The notes below the pieces were generated by a model that did not search any database, was not told where the DNA came from, and saw nothing but the letters and a program-made list of their open reading frames with translations. The position numbers were made by a program, and so were the translations under genes. From assembly GCA_034211175.1 (NCBI GenBank), contig JAXHUH010000326.1, positions 1-9,422 on the forward strand: 9,422 nucleotides of DNA, given 5' to 3'. How positions within the stretch are numbered: position 1 is the first letter of the stretch; each line of letters starts with the position of its first letter. Positions 1 through 5,795 of this stretch are shown here, one piece after another. The DNA comes from JAXHUH01 sp034211175. Lineage in GTDB: Bacteria > Actinomycetota > Acidimicrobiia > Acidimicrobiales > CAIXPF01.

Positions 1-291
1 GCGACGTCGACGCCCTGTTCGACGCGTTCGTGGCCAGCCCGACCCACTACGAGAACCTGGTCGACCCGCTGTTCACCCGCATCGGCGTCGTCGGTGGGGC
101 CGTGGTCGGCGGGGCGGTCGTGGCCGGTGCGCCCGGGTCGCCGTTGGCCATCGCCATGAAGCGGTGGGTCGTGTACATGACCTGGCCGTCCCACACGACG
201 CCGACGCCGATGCGGGTGAACAGCGGGTCGACCAGGTTCTCGTAGTGGGTCGGGCTGGCCACGAACGCGTCGAACAGGGCGTCGACGTCGC
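1..291. repeat. Perfect 90-bp inverted repeat, arms 1-90 and 202-291
   Basis: Bases 1-90 are the exact reverse complement of 202-291, with a 111-bp spacer (91-201). Identity stops abruptly: 91/201 and 94/198 mismatch. The left arm starts at the first base of the window. The right arm is ordinary antisense coding sequence for CAP-domain residues 102-132, so the left arm encodes the same peptide on the plus strand. A fold-back chimera (library or assembly) at a contig end explains this best. A genuine inverted duplication is the alternative. Confidence 0.95.
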
Positions 292-595
292 CGCCGACCC
301 CGACGTTCTCGCCGATCTTCAGCCACTCGACCGTCACGCCGGCCGTGATGTCGGGCGCGTGGGAGATCCGGCCGTCGGCGCGCATCGCGGACGCCCACGT
401 GCGGCTCAGGTCGGTCAGGTACGGATCGACCGTCAGCGTGCGCAGCCCCTTCGAGGCACGCAGCTCGTTGATCCGTTGCACGAACGCCTGCTCCTCGCCG
501 CCCTGGGCGCGCGCCGGTTGGCCCTGGCCGTAGGTGACGAACAGGCCGGCGAGGCCCAGCAGGGCCACGAGGGCTGTCAGTAGCCGCCGTCGCAT
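47..595 (-). CDS. Secreted CAP/SCP-domain (YkwD-like) protein, 3' end disrupted
   Basis: A secreted protein of the CAP superfamily (SCP/PR1/YkwD); the biochemical role of most bacterial members is unknown. The chosen ATG at 595 opens a signal peptide: MRRR, a hydrophobic core over residues 5-22, and an ARA-type cleavage site near residue 30. A longer reading from GTG at 733 would add 46 polar residues in front of the signal peptide and is unlikely. The CAP domain spans about residues 35-150, with FVQRINELRASKG, SHAPD (His79), GENVG (Glu96), SPTHYENLVDPLFTRIGVG and a final YTTHRF. A Thr/Pro-rich tail (ATTAPPTTAPPTT) follows. From about residue 169 the frame reads the antisense of its own CAP domain, because plus-strand 1-90 is a perfect inverted copy of 202-291, so the stop at 47-49 is not trustworthy. 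The true C-terminus lies outside the window. GGGAG lies 11 nt before the ATG. Family call fairly secure; function unknown. Confidence 0.8.
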   Translation of the reverse strand: MRRRLLTALVALLGLAGLFVTYGQGQPARAQGGEEQAFVQRINELRASKGLRTLTVDPYLTDLSRTWASAMRADGRISHAPDITAGVTVEWLKIGENVGVGGDVDALFDAFVASPTHYENLVDPLFTRIGVGVVWDGQVMYTTHRFMAMANGDPGAPATTAPPTTAPPTTPMRVNSGSTRFS

Positions 596-892
596 CGTCG
601 TGCGTGCTCCCGGATCTTCCGCCGTTGTCGTTGCCGCCGCGGACCGGTCGTCGGATGACGCCCCGCCGCTCCCGCATCGTCCAGTCTGGCGGCTGGCTTG
701 AGCAGTGCGTCGCGCGAGCGTCAGGTCAAACACCGTTGGGCCGACGAGATCCTGCTCGGGTCACGGGTTCACTCACCTGTGACGTCCGTTGCGGTGTGTG
801 ATTCACTTCGGGGACACACGTGACACACGGCACGTCCCCGGGGTGCGTCAGCCCACCCGGCGGACGGCCCCGAGATCGGGGACGGAACGGCG
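596..892. other. Divergent intergenic region between the CAP gene and the ligase
   Basis: About 297 bp separate the two divergently transcribed genes, so promoters for both should lie here. I cannot assign convincing -35/-10 pairs. The stretch 760-840 is rich in GTGA/TCAC half-sites and short inverted repeats, listed separately. The part from 596 to 733 is open on the minus strand (GTG at 733), but the encoded residues are polar, low in complexity and precede a signal peptide, so I treat it as non-coding upstream sequence. Confidence 0.5.
773..840. promoter_or_regulatory. Cluster of GTGA/TCAC inverted motifs, possible operator
   Basis: Three inverted motifs occur within 70 bp: TCAC-CT-GTGA (773-782), GTGA-T-TCAC (798-806), and a 7-bp inverted repeat CGGGGAC/GTCCCCG (809-815 and 834-840) enclosing a CACGTG core and another GTGA. 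They sit 50-120 bp before the ligase start and in the shared upstream region of the divergent CAP gene. Repeated dyads of this kind suit a transcription-factor binding site. No regulator is identified, and none matches the full CRP consensus TGTGA-N6-TCACA. Confidence 0.3.
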
Positions 893-2446
893 ATGGCGAC
901 CAACCTGGCGACGATCATCGAGGACCACCCCTCCGACGCCCCGGCGATCATCAGCCGCGGTCGGGTGACGACCTACGGAGAGCTGCGCGACCAGGTCGGC
1001 CGCCTCCGGGGCGGCCTCCGGTCCCTGGGGCTGCGCCCCGGCGATCGCGTCGCCATCGCGTGCGCCAACAACTGGTACTTCGTCGTCAGCTACCTGGCCG
1101 CCCTCGGCGCCGGGCTGGTCGCGGTGCCGCTCAACCCCCAGAGCCCGGCGCCCGAGCTCACCCGTGGGCTGAACACCGTCGGGGCCCGGGCCATCGTCGT
1201 CGGGCCGTCGTCGCGGCGCACGTTCAGTGAGGTCGATCGCTCCGCGCTCGCCGACCTCGACCACGTCATCGTCTGCGGCGCGTCCGAGCGGGACGACCTG
1301 ATCCAGCTCGACAGCCTGCTGTCGGCCCAACCGGTCCCGATCGAGGAGCGCTCCCGCGCCGACCTCGCCGTGCTGCTGTTCACCAGCGGCTCCGCCGGCC
1401 GCCCCCGCGCCGCGATGCTGACCCACGGCAACCTGCTCGCCAGCCTCGGCCAGGCCGAGACCCGCCACGCGCACGCGGCGCGCGCCGGCGACGTCGTGTT
1501 CGGCCTGCTCCCGCTCCACCACGTCTTCGGGCTCAACGTGGCGCTCGGCGGTGCGCTCCACGGGGGTTCGGCCCTGCTGCTCATCGAGCGGTTCGACCCG
1601 TCGAGCGCCGTGGCCGACATCGCCACCCACGGCGTCACCGTCGTGGCCGGACCGCCGCAGATGTGGGCGGCGTTCGTCGAGCTCGACGACGACCGGCTCG
1701 ACGGCGCGTTCTCGTCGGTGCGCCTGGCCGTCTCCGGCGCCGCCGAGCTCTCCCCGGCGCTGGCCCGCCGCGTCGCCGAGCGGCTCGGGGTCGACCTGCG
1801 CCAGGGCTACGGCCTCACCGAGACGTCGCCGACCGTGACCTCGTCGGTCGGGGTGGAGCCCCGTCCGGGGTCGATCGGCCGGGTGGCCCCCGGCGTCGAC
1901 GTCCGCCTCGTCGGGGCCGACGGCGAGGACGTGTTCATCGGCGATCCCGGCGAGATCTGGGTCCGGGGCGCCAACGTGTTCGAGGGCTACTGGCAGGACC
2001 CGGAGGCAACCGACGCCGCGTTCAGCCCCGACGGCTGGTTCCGCACCGGCGACATCGCCGTGGTCGACGACGACGGCTACCTCTACATCGTCGGCCGGTC
2101 CAAGGACCTGGTCATCGTCTCCGGGTTCAACGTGTACCCGGCCGAGGTCGAGGAGGTGCTGCGCTCCCATCCGGGCGTGGCCGCCGCGGCCGTCGTCGGC
2201 GTTCCCCACCCCCACACCGGCGAGGCGGTGAAGGCCTACGTCGTGGGCTCGGGGTCGGAGCCGCTCGAGGAGGACGACGTGATCGACTTCTGCCGGTCCC
2301 GCCTGGCCCGCTACAAGTGCCCGACCAAGATCGACTTCGTCGACCAGCTGCCCACCGAGCGCGGGGTCGGCAAGGTGCTCCGCCGGCGCCTGCGCGAGCC
2401 CGACCCGGCCCTCGCCGCGTCCGCCGACGGGGCCCGCCTGCCCTGA
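893..2446 (+). CDS. Class I adenylate-forming acyl-CoA synthetase/ligase (FadD-like)
   Basis: A 517-residue AMP-dependent synthetase, probably activating a fatty or other carboxylic acid with ATP and passing the acyl group to CoA in the cytoplasm. The ANL-family motifs appear in order: P-loop FTSGSAGRPRA (163-173), LPLHHVFG (206-213), GYGLTET (305-311), ribose-binding TGD (385-387), the hinge region GRSKDLVIVSGFNVYP (401-416) and the C-terminal catalytic lysine in GVGKVLRRRLR (Lys494). The length is normal for stand-alone acyl-CoA ligases, and there is no carrier-protein or condensation domain. The P-loop has Arg172 where PKG lysine is usual. The ATG at 893 follows a GGGGACGG stretch and gives a normal N-terminus (TTYGEL at 26-31). 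No beta-oxidation or polyketide genes adjoin it, so the substrate cannot be named. A long stem-loop about 30 nt beyond the stop suggests a monocistronic unit. Confidence 0.92.
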   Translation: MATNLATIIEDHPSDAPAIISRGRVTTYGELRDQVGRLRGGLRSLGLRPGDRVAIACANNWYFVVSYLAALGAGLVAVPLNPQSPAPELTRGLNTVGARAIVVGPSSRRTFSEVDRSALADLDHVIVCGASERDDLIQLDSLLSAQPVPIEERSRADLAVLLFTSGSAGRPRAAMLTHGNLLASLGQAETRHAHAARAGDVVFGLLPLHHVFGLNVALGGALHGGSALLLIERFDPSSAVADIATHGVTVVAGPPQMWAAFVELDDDRLDGAFSSVRLAVSGAAELSPALARRVAERLGVDLRQGYGLTETSPTVTSSVGVEPRPGSIGRVAPGVDVRLVGADGEDVFIGDPGEIWVRGANVFEGYWQDPEATDAAFSPDGWFRTGDIAVVDDDGYLYIVGRSKDLVIVSGFNVYPAEVEEVLRSHPGVAAAAVVGVPHPHTGEAVKAYVVGSGSEPLEEDDVIDFCRSRLARYKCPTKIDFVDQLPTERGVGKVLRRRLREPDPALAASADGARLP

Positions 2447-2476
2447 GCCTCGAGGCCCGGCGGTGTCGGCAACGAC

Positions 2477-2523
2477 CGGCCCGGGTGGCGTCGGCCGCCC
2501 CGGCCGACGGGCACCCCGGGCCG
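2477..2523 (+). terminator. Extended GC-rich stem-loop after the ligase gene
   Basis: The outer arms CGGCCCGGG (2477-2485) and CCCGGGCCG (2515-2523) are perfectly complementary. They enclose a 2-bp TG/CA step, a small internal loop and bulge, then an inner perfect stem CGTCGGCCG (2489-2497) / CGGCCGACG (2501-2509) with a CCC loop. About 20 base pairs form in total, starting 30 nt beyond the ligase stop. There is no T-run, as is common for actinobacterial terminators. The position fits transcription termination between the ligase and rex; an overlapping alternative hairpin (2513-2532) is possible. Confidence 0.6.
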
Positions 2524-2539
2524 CTCCGGGGTCCGTCCG

Positions 2540-2551
2540 CGGGTGCACCCG
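2540..2551. repeat. 12-bp perfect palindrome upstream of rex
   Basis: CGGGTGCACCCG is a perfect palindrome lying about 55 bp before the rex start and about 43 bp upstream of the candidate -10. It could be an operator. In sequence of this GC content a 12-bp palindrome can also arise by chance, and it does not resemble the Rex operator. Confidence 0.3.
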
Positions 2552-2593
2552 GGTCGCTGACCGGCGACTTCGTGCGCTTGTGCGGCCGATGGG

Positions 2594-2599
2594 TACGAT
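2594..2599 (+). promoter_or_regulatory. Candidate -10 element for a leaderless rex transcript
   Basis: TACGAT matches the actinobacterial -10 pattern TANNNT. Its last base is 8 nt before the GTG at 2608, so transcription would begin at or within 1-2 nt of the start codon. There is no Shine-Dalgarno sequence in the CCCCGGCC between them, which agrees with a leaderless mRNA. No clear -35 is visible at the usual distance. Confidence 0.45.
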
Positions 2600-2607
2600 C
2601 CCCGGCC

Positions 2608-3288
2608 GTGGCTCCCAGCGCACCCCGACGCAGCCGGCGGATCCCCGACGCAACCGTCGCCCGCCTGCCGCTCTACCACCGGATCCTCGTCGAGCTCGCC
2701 GGTCAGCACACCGAGACCGTGAGCTCCGAGCGGCTGGCCGAGCTGGCGGGCGTCAACGCCGCCAAGGTGCGCAAGGACCTGTCGTACCTCGGCTCCTACG
2801 GGACCCGCGGGGTCGGCTACGAGGTCGAGTACATCCTGTTCAAGATCGCCCAGGAGCTCGGGCTCACCCACAAGTGGCCGGTCGTGATCGCCGGGGCCGG
2901 CAACCTCGGCCGGGCGCTCGCCAACTACGCGGGCTTCGGCGATCGCGGGTTCCCGATCGTGGCCATCGTCGACACCGATCCGGACATCATCGGGACCGAG
3001 ATCTGCGGGGTCGAGGTGACCCACCTGGACGACCTGACCCGGACCGACGACGTCGAGCCGACCATCGGGATCGTGGCCACCCCCGCCAAGGTCGCCCAGG
3101 CCGTCGTCGACCGGCTCGTCGAGGCCGGCGTCTCCGCCATCCTCAACTTCGCGCCGGCGCTGGTGACCGTGCCCGACAACGTGCCGCTCCGGAAGGTCGA
3201 CCTCGCCCTCGAGCTGCAGATCCTCAGCTTCTACCAGGCCCGGCGTGTCGGTGGCTTCGGCTCGGAGTCGGTGCCGCCCGCACCGTGA
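2608..3288 (+). CDS. rex: Redox-sensing transcriptional repressor Rex
   Basis: Rex is a homodimeric repressor that binds operator DNA when NAD+ is high and releases it when NADH rises, controlling respiratory and fermentative genes. The 226-residue product has an N-terminal winged helix (about 17-70) with SSERLAELAGVNAAKVRKDL (39-58) and YGTRGVGY (64-71). A Rossmann domain follows, with GAGNLG (96-101) and IVDTDP (120-125), the Asp after the second strand being the usual adenosine-ribose ligand. LNFAP (179-183) and the C-terminal dimer helix ending SFYQARR (207-213) complete it. The GTG at 2608 is chosen because it gives the normal Rex N-terminus; the same frame is open far upstream, but only as a shadow of the ligase gene. 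No ribosome site precedes it, which fits a leaderless transcript. rex lies immediately before hemACD, as in Streptomyces, but hairpins on both sides suggest its own transcription unit. Confidence 0.97.
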   Translation: MAPSAPRRSRRIPDATVARLPLYHRILVELAGQHTETVSSERLAELAGVNAAKVRKDLSYLGSYGTRGVGYEVEYILFKIAQELGLTHKWPVVIAGAGNLGRALANYAGFGDRGFPIVAIVDTDPDIIGTEICGVEVTHLDDLTRTDDVEPTIGIVATPAKVAQAVVDRLVEAGVSAILNFAPALVTVPDNVPLRKVDLALELQILSFYQARRVGGFGSESVPPAP

Positions 3289-3346
3289 GGCGCTCGGCAC
3301 GGGCGGCTGCGACCGTGCCGGCCGACGGCGGCCCGCGGCGTCCGGG

Positions 3347-3373
3347 CCTCGTCGACGCCCGCCGTCGACGAGG
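3347..3373 (+). terminator. Perfect hairpin downstream of rex
   Basis: CCTCGTCGACG (3347-3357) and CGTCGACGAGG (3363-3373) are exact inverted copies with a 5-nt CCCGC loop, extendable by one G-U pair. It lies 58 nt beyond the rex stop and lacks a T-run. A Rho-independent-like terminator of rex is the simplest reading. Each arm also contains the 6-bp palindrome GTCGAC, so alternative foldings exist. Confidence 0.5.
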
Positions 3374-3456
3374 TGGTGATCCCGCCCCGCCCGACTCGAA
3401 CTGAAGCGCCGTCAGAATGCGAGTTGGCGCGTTCCCGGCCCGTCGGTCAGGCTGGG

Positions 3457-3462
3457 TAACGT
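3457..3462 (+). promoter_or_regulatory. Possible -10 element for the hem operon
   Basis: TAACGT fits the loose actinobacterial TANNNT pattern and lies in the gap after the rex hairpin. Transcription from here would give a leader of roughly 120 nt that includes the 3505-3527 hairpin. No recognisable -35 is present 16-18 bp upstream, so this is tentative. Confidence 0.25.
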
Positions 3463-3504
3463 CGACCCGCTGAGGTCCCCACCGAGGTCCGGACGAGGCC
3501 GTCG

Positions 3505-3527
3505 GATGAACCGTGCGTCGGTTCGTC
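3505..3527 (+). promoter_or_regulatory. Hairpin/inverted repeat in the hemA leader
   Basis: GATGAACCG (3505-3513) and CGGTTCGTC (3519-3527) form a 9-bp stem, with one position pairing as U-G in RNA, around a 5-nt TGCGT loop. It lies 66-88 nt before the hemA start. As DNA it is a nearly perfect dyad that could bind a regulator; as RNA it would structure the leader. The TGAAC/GTTCG halves recall the Rex operator halves but are set too far apart (9 nt) to be one. Confidence 0.4.
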
Positions 3528-3581
3528 ACGTATCCACCGACGACGATCGCTCATCCACCAGACGTCGGCACCAAACCGTCA

Positions 3582-3587
3582 GAGGAA
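3582..3587 (+). promoter_or_regulatory. Ribosome binding site of hemA
   Basis: GAGGAA ends 5 nt before GTG 3593. It is the clearest Shine-Dalgarno sequence in the window and fixes the hemA start at 3593 rather than the in-frame ATG at 3506. Confidence 0.75.
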
Positions 3588-3592
3588 CCGCC

Positions 3593-4852
3593 GTGTCCGT
3601 CATCGCCTTCGGGCTCCACCACCGCTCCACGCCGCTCGCACTGCTCGAGCGCGTCGTCCCGGGGCGGGACGAGCGCTCGAAGCTGCTGGTCGAGCTGTGC
3701 CGGAGCGAGCACATCGACGAGGCGGTGGCCCTGACGACGTGCAACCGGATCGAGATCTACGTCGAGGCCGACCGGTTCCACGGATCGTTCCAGGACGTGC
3801 GCGACGCACTGGCCCGCATCGCCGGGCTCGACTCCGAGACCGTGGGCGACTACCTCCTCGCCCACTACGAGCACGAGGCGGTGTCCCACCTCTTCGAGGT
3901 GGCCGCCGGCCTCGACTCCGCGGTGCTCGGCGAGCACGAGATCCTCGGTCAGGTCCGGGGCGCCTGGGAGGAGGCCCGCGACGAGGGATCGTGCGGCTCC
4001 GCGCTCGACCTCCTCTTCCGCCACGCGGTCGAGACCGGCAAGCGGGCCCGCACCGAGACCTCCATCGCCCGGGGCACGGCATCGGTGTCCCACGCCGCGG
4101 TCGAGATGGCGGTCGACTCGCTCGGCAACCTGGCCGACCACCGGGTGCTGGTGCTCGGTGCCGGCGCCATGGGCGAGGGCACCGCCGTCGCGCTCGCGGC
4201 CGCCGGGGCCGGCGAGGTCCTCGTCTCGAACCGCACCGCCGCCCGTGCCGAGGAGCTGGCCGCCCGGGTCGGCGGCGTCGCCGTGGACATCGGTCGCTTC
4301 ACCGAGCTGCTCTGTGAGGTCGACGTCGTCGTCGCCGCCACCGGCTCACCCGACTACGTCCTCGACCGCGACACCGTCGCCGCCGCCACCGCCGTCCGCC
4401 GGGGTCGTCCCCTGCTGCTCGTCGACGTCGCCATGCCCCGCGACGTGGCCCCCGACGTCGCCGAGCTCGAGGGTGTCGAGCTGCTCGACATGGACGACCT
4501 GCGCTGCTTCGCCGACCGCGGCGTGGCCGCCCGTGAGCGCGAGGTGATCGACGTGCGCGGGCTGGTGGCCGAGGAGGTCGAGCGCTTCTTCGGCGTCCAG
4601 CAGGCTCGCCGGGTCACCCCGCTCGTGATCGCCCTGCGCGCCCGCGCCGAGGACGTGCGGCGCGACGTGCTCGACCGCCACGGCCGACGCCTCGCCGCGT
4701 TCGACGAGGACGAGCGGGAGGTCGTCGACCAGCTGACCAGGCGGTTGATGGCCACCCTGCTCCACGAGCCGACCGTCCGGCTCAAGGACGCCGCCGGCAC
4801 GCCTCGGGGCGAGCGGCTCGCCGACACCGTCGCCGAGCTGTTCGGGCTGTAG
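3593..4852 (+). CDS. hemA: Glutamyl-tRNA reductase
   Basis: HemA reduces glutamyl-tRNA(Glu) with NADPH to glutamate-1-semialdehyde, the first committed step of C5-pathway tetrapyrrole synthesis in the cytoplasm. The 419-residue protein starts VSVIAFGLHHRSTPLALLER, the classical N-terminus. The nucleophilic cysteine is Cys50 in TTCNRIEIY. GEHEILGQVR (113-122) is present. The NADPH domain has LGAGAMGEG (188-196) with SNRT (212-215) and ATGSP (249-253). The C-terminal dimerisation helices contain HEPTVRLKD (391-399). The length is normal for the family. GTG 3593 is supported by GAGGAA 5 nt upstream. hemC begins 3 nt after its stop, so the two are almost certainly cotranscribed and translationally coupled. 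No haem-binding regulatory insertion stands out. Confidence 0.97.
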   Translation: MSVIAFGLHHRSTPLALLERVVPGRDERSKLLVELCRSEHIDEAVALTTCNRIEIYVEADRFHGSFQDVRDALARIAGLDSETVGDYLLAHYEHEAVSHLFEVAAGLDSAVLGEHEILGQVRGAWEEARDEGSCGSALDLLFRHAVETGKRARTETSIARGTASVSHAAVEMAVDSLGNLADHRVLVLGAGAMGEGTAVALAAAGAGEVLVSNRTAARAEELAARVGGVAVDIGRFTELLCEVDVVVAATGSPDYVLDRDTVAAATAVRRGRPLLLVDVAMPRDVAPDVAELEGVELLDMDDLRCFADRGVAAREREVIDVRGLVAEEVERFFGVQQARRVTPLVIALRARAEDVRRDVLDRHGRRLAAFDEDEREVVDQLTRRLMATLLHEPTVRLKDAAGTPRGERLADTVAELFGL

Positions 4853-4855
4853 CCC

Positions 4856-5791
4856 GTGCGCCTCCGGATCGCCACGAGATCGAGCCGCCTCGCCCGCTGG
4901 CAGGCCGACCACGTCGCCGACCTGCTGCGCCGGGTCCACCCGGGCGTCGAGGTCGAGCTCGTCCCGGTCGAGACGACCGGTGACCTCCGCCGCGACGTGA
5001 CCATCGCCGAGATCGGCGGCAAGGGCGTCTTCGTCAAGCAGGTGCAGGTCGCGGTGCTCGACGGGCGCGCCGACCTCGCCGTCCACTCCGGCAAGGACAT
5101 GCCCGCGGCCACCCCCGACGGCCTCACGATCGCCGCGGTCCCCGAGCGCGCCGACCCCCGCGACGCCCTCGTCGGCGCCCGGCTCGACGACCTGCCGCCG
5201 GGTGCGACCGTGGCGACGGGCTCGGTGCGCCGCCGGGCCCAGCTCGCCTGGCACCGTCCCGACCTGACCTTCGCCGAGCTGCGGGGCAACGTCGACACCC
5301 GGGTGAAGGCGGCCGAGCGGTTCGGCGCGGTCGTGCTCGCGGTGGCCGGCCTCGAGCGCCTCGGCCTCGGCGCCCACATCGCCGAGCGGCTCCCGACCCG
5401 CATGGTCGTCCCCCAGGTCGCCCAGGGTGCGCTGGCCATCGAGTGCCCCGTCGACCGCACCGACGTCCGGGAGCTGCTCGCCGCGGTCGAGCACGCGCCG
5501 AGCCGGCGCACCTTCGACGCCGAGCGGGCGTTCCTCACCGAGCTCGGCGGCGACTGCTCGCTCCCCGCGGGCGCACACGCCACGCTCGACCCCGCCGCCC
5601 CCTCTGCCGATGAGGCTGACACCGACGCCGCAGCCGCCGAGGTGCACATCTGCGGGTTCGTGTCGTCGCTCGACGGGCGCACCACGCTCCACGCCGAGCG
5701 CCGGGGAGACGATCCGGCCGCGTGCGGCAAGGCGCTGGCCTCCCACCTGCTCGGCGACCTCGGCGGATCGGCGCTCCTCGAGCACGGCTGA
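4856..5791 (+). CDS. hemC: Hydroxymethylbilane synthase (porphobilinogen deaminase)
   Basis: HemC polymerises four porphobilinogen units into hydroxymethylbilane on a covalently bound dipyrromethane cofactor. The 311-residue product shows RIATRSSRLARWQ (4-16), GKGVFVK (55-61), the catalytic-aspartate loop HSGKDMP (77-83, Asp81), GSVRRRAQL (122-130) and RGNVDTRV (143-150). The cofactor-attachment cysteine is Cys234 in GGDCSLPAG. After it, residues 243-262 form an Ala/Asp-rich insertion with more T-ending codons than its surroundings, probably a surface loop in domain 3. The GTG start lies 3 nt after hemA without a good Shine-Dalgarno, which fits translational coupling. hemD follows after 4 nt, so HemC and HemD are made from one message; this suits an unstable product that must be closed promptly by HemD. 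Confidence 0.97.
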   Translation: MRLRIATRSSRLARWQADHVADLLRRVHPGVEVELVPVETTGDLRRDVTIAEIGGKGVFVKQVQVAVLDGRADLAVHSGKDMPAATPDGLTIAAVPERADPRDALVGARLDDLPPGATVATGSVRRRAQLAWHRPDLTFAELRGNVDTRVKAAERFGAVVLAVAGLERLGLGAHIAERLPTRMVVPQVAQGALAIECPVDRTDVRELLAAVEHAPSRRTFDAERAFLTELGGDCSLPAGAHATLDPAAPSADEADTDAAAAEVHICGFVSSLDGRTTLHAERRGDDPAACGKALASHLLGDLGGSALLEHG

Positions 5792-5795
5792 GCGC

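Larger units (their letters stand above)
3289..3592. other. Intergenic region between rex and hemA
   Basis: These 304 bp hold no convincing gene. They contain a perfect 11-bp hairpin close to rex (3347-3373), a TANNNT hexamer (3457-3462), a second hairpin (3505-3527) and the hemA ribosome binding site (3582-3587). The hemA frame is open back to an ATG at 3506, but those residues are unlike any glutamyl-tRNA reductase N-terminus. I found no match to the Rex operator (TTGTG...CACAA or TGTGAAC...GTTCACA). Confidence 0.6.

Noticed and set aside
1..90. A plus-strand CAP-domain gene fragment
   Set aside because: It is an exact inverted copy of the minus-strand gene, running only 90 bp to the window edge; a second gene copy would not be identical and truncated in this way.
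1663..2607. Upstream extension of the rex frame into the ligase gene
   Set aside because: The extension is an out-of-frame reading of the ligase with Arg/Gly-rich content; the Rex family N-terminus begins at about 2608.
848..2653. Long minus-strand open frame (601 codons) opposite the ligase gene
   Set aside because: It reads as Arg/Gly/Val/Asp-rich low-complexity protein with no domain, typical of antisense frames in GC-rich genes; the plus strand holds all the ligase motifs.
3505..3527. Rex operator upstream of hemA
   Set aside because: The half-sites TGAAC and GTTCG are 9 nt apart and the right half lacks CACA, so it does not meet the known Rex site pattern; kept only as an unassigned dyad.
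3506..3592. Longer hemA starting at ATG 3506
   Set aside because: The extra 29 residues match no HemA N-terminus, and a strong ribosome site lies directly before GTG 3593. The region instead contains a hairpin.
5427..5795. HemC-HemD overlap from an in-frame upstream start
   Set aside because: This stretch is a shifted reading of the hemC 3' end; hemD has a natural GTG 4 nt after the hemC stop.
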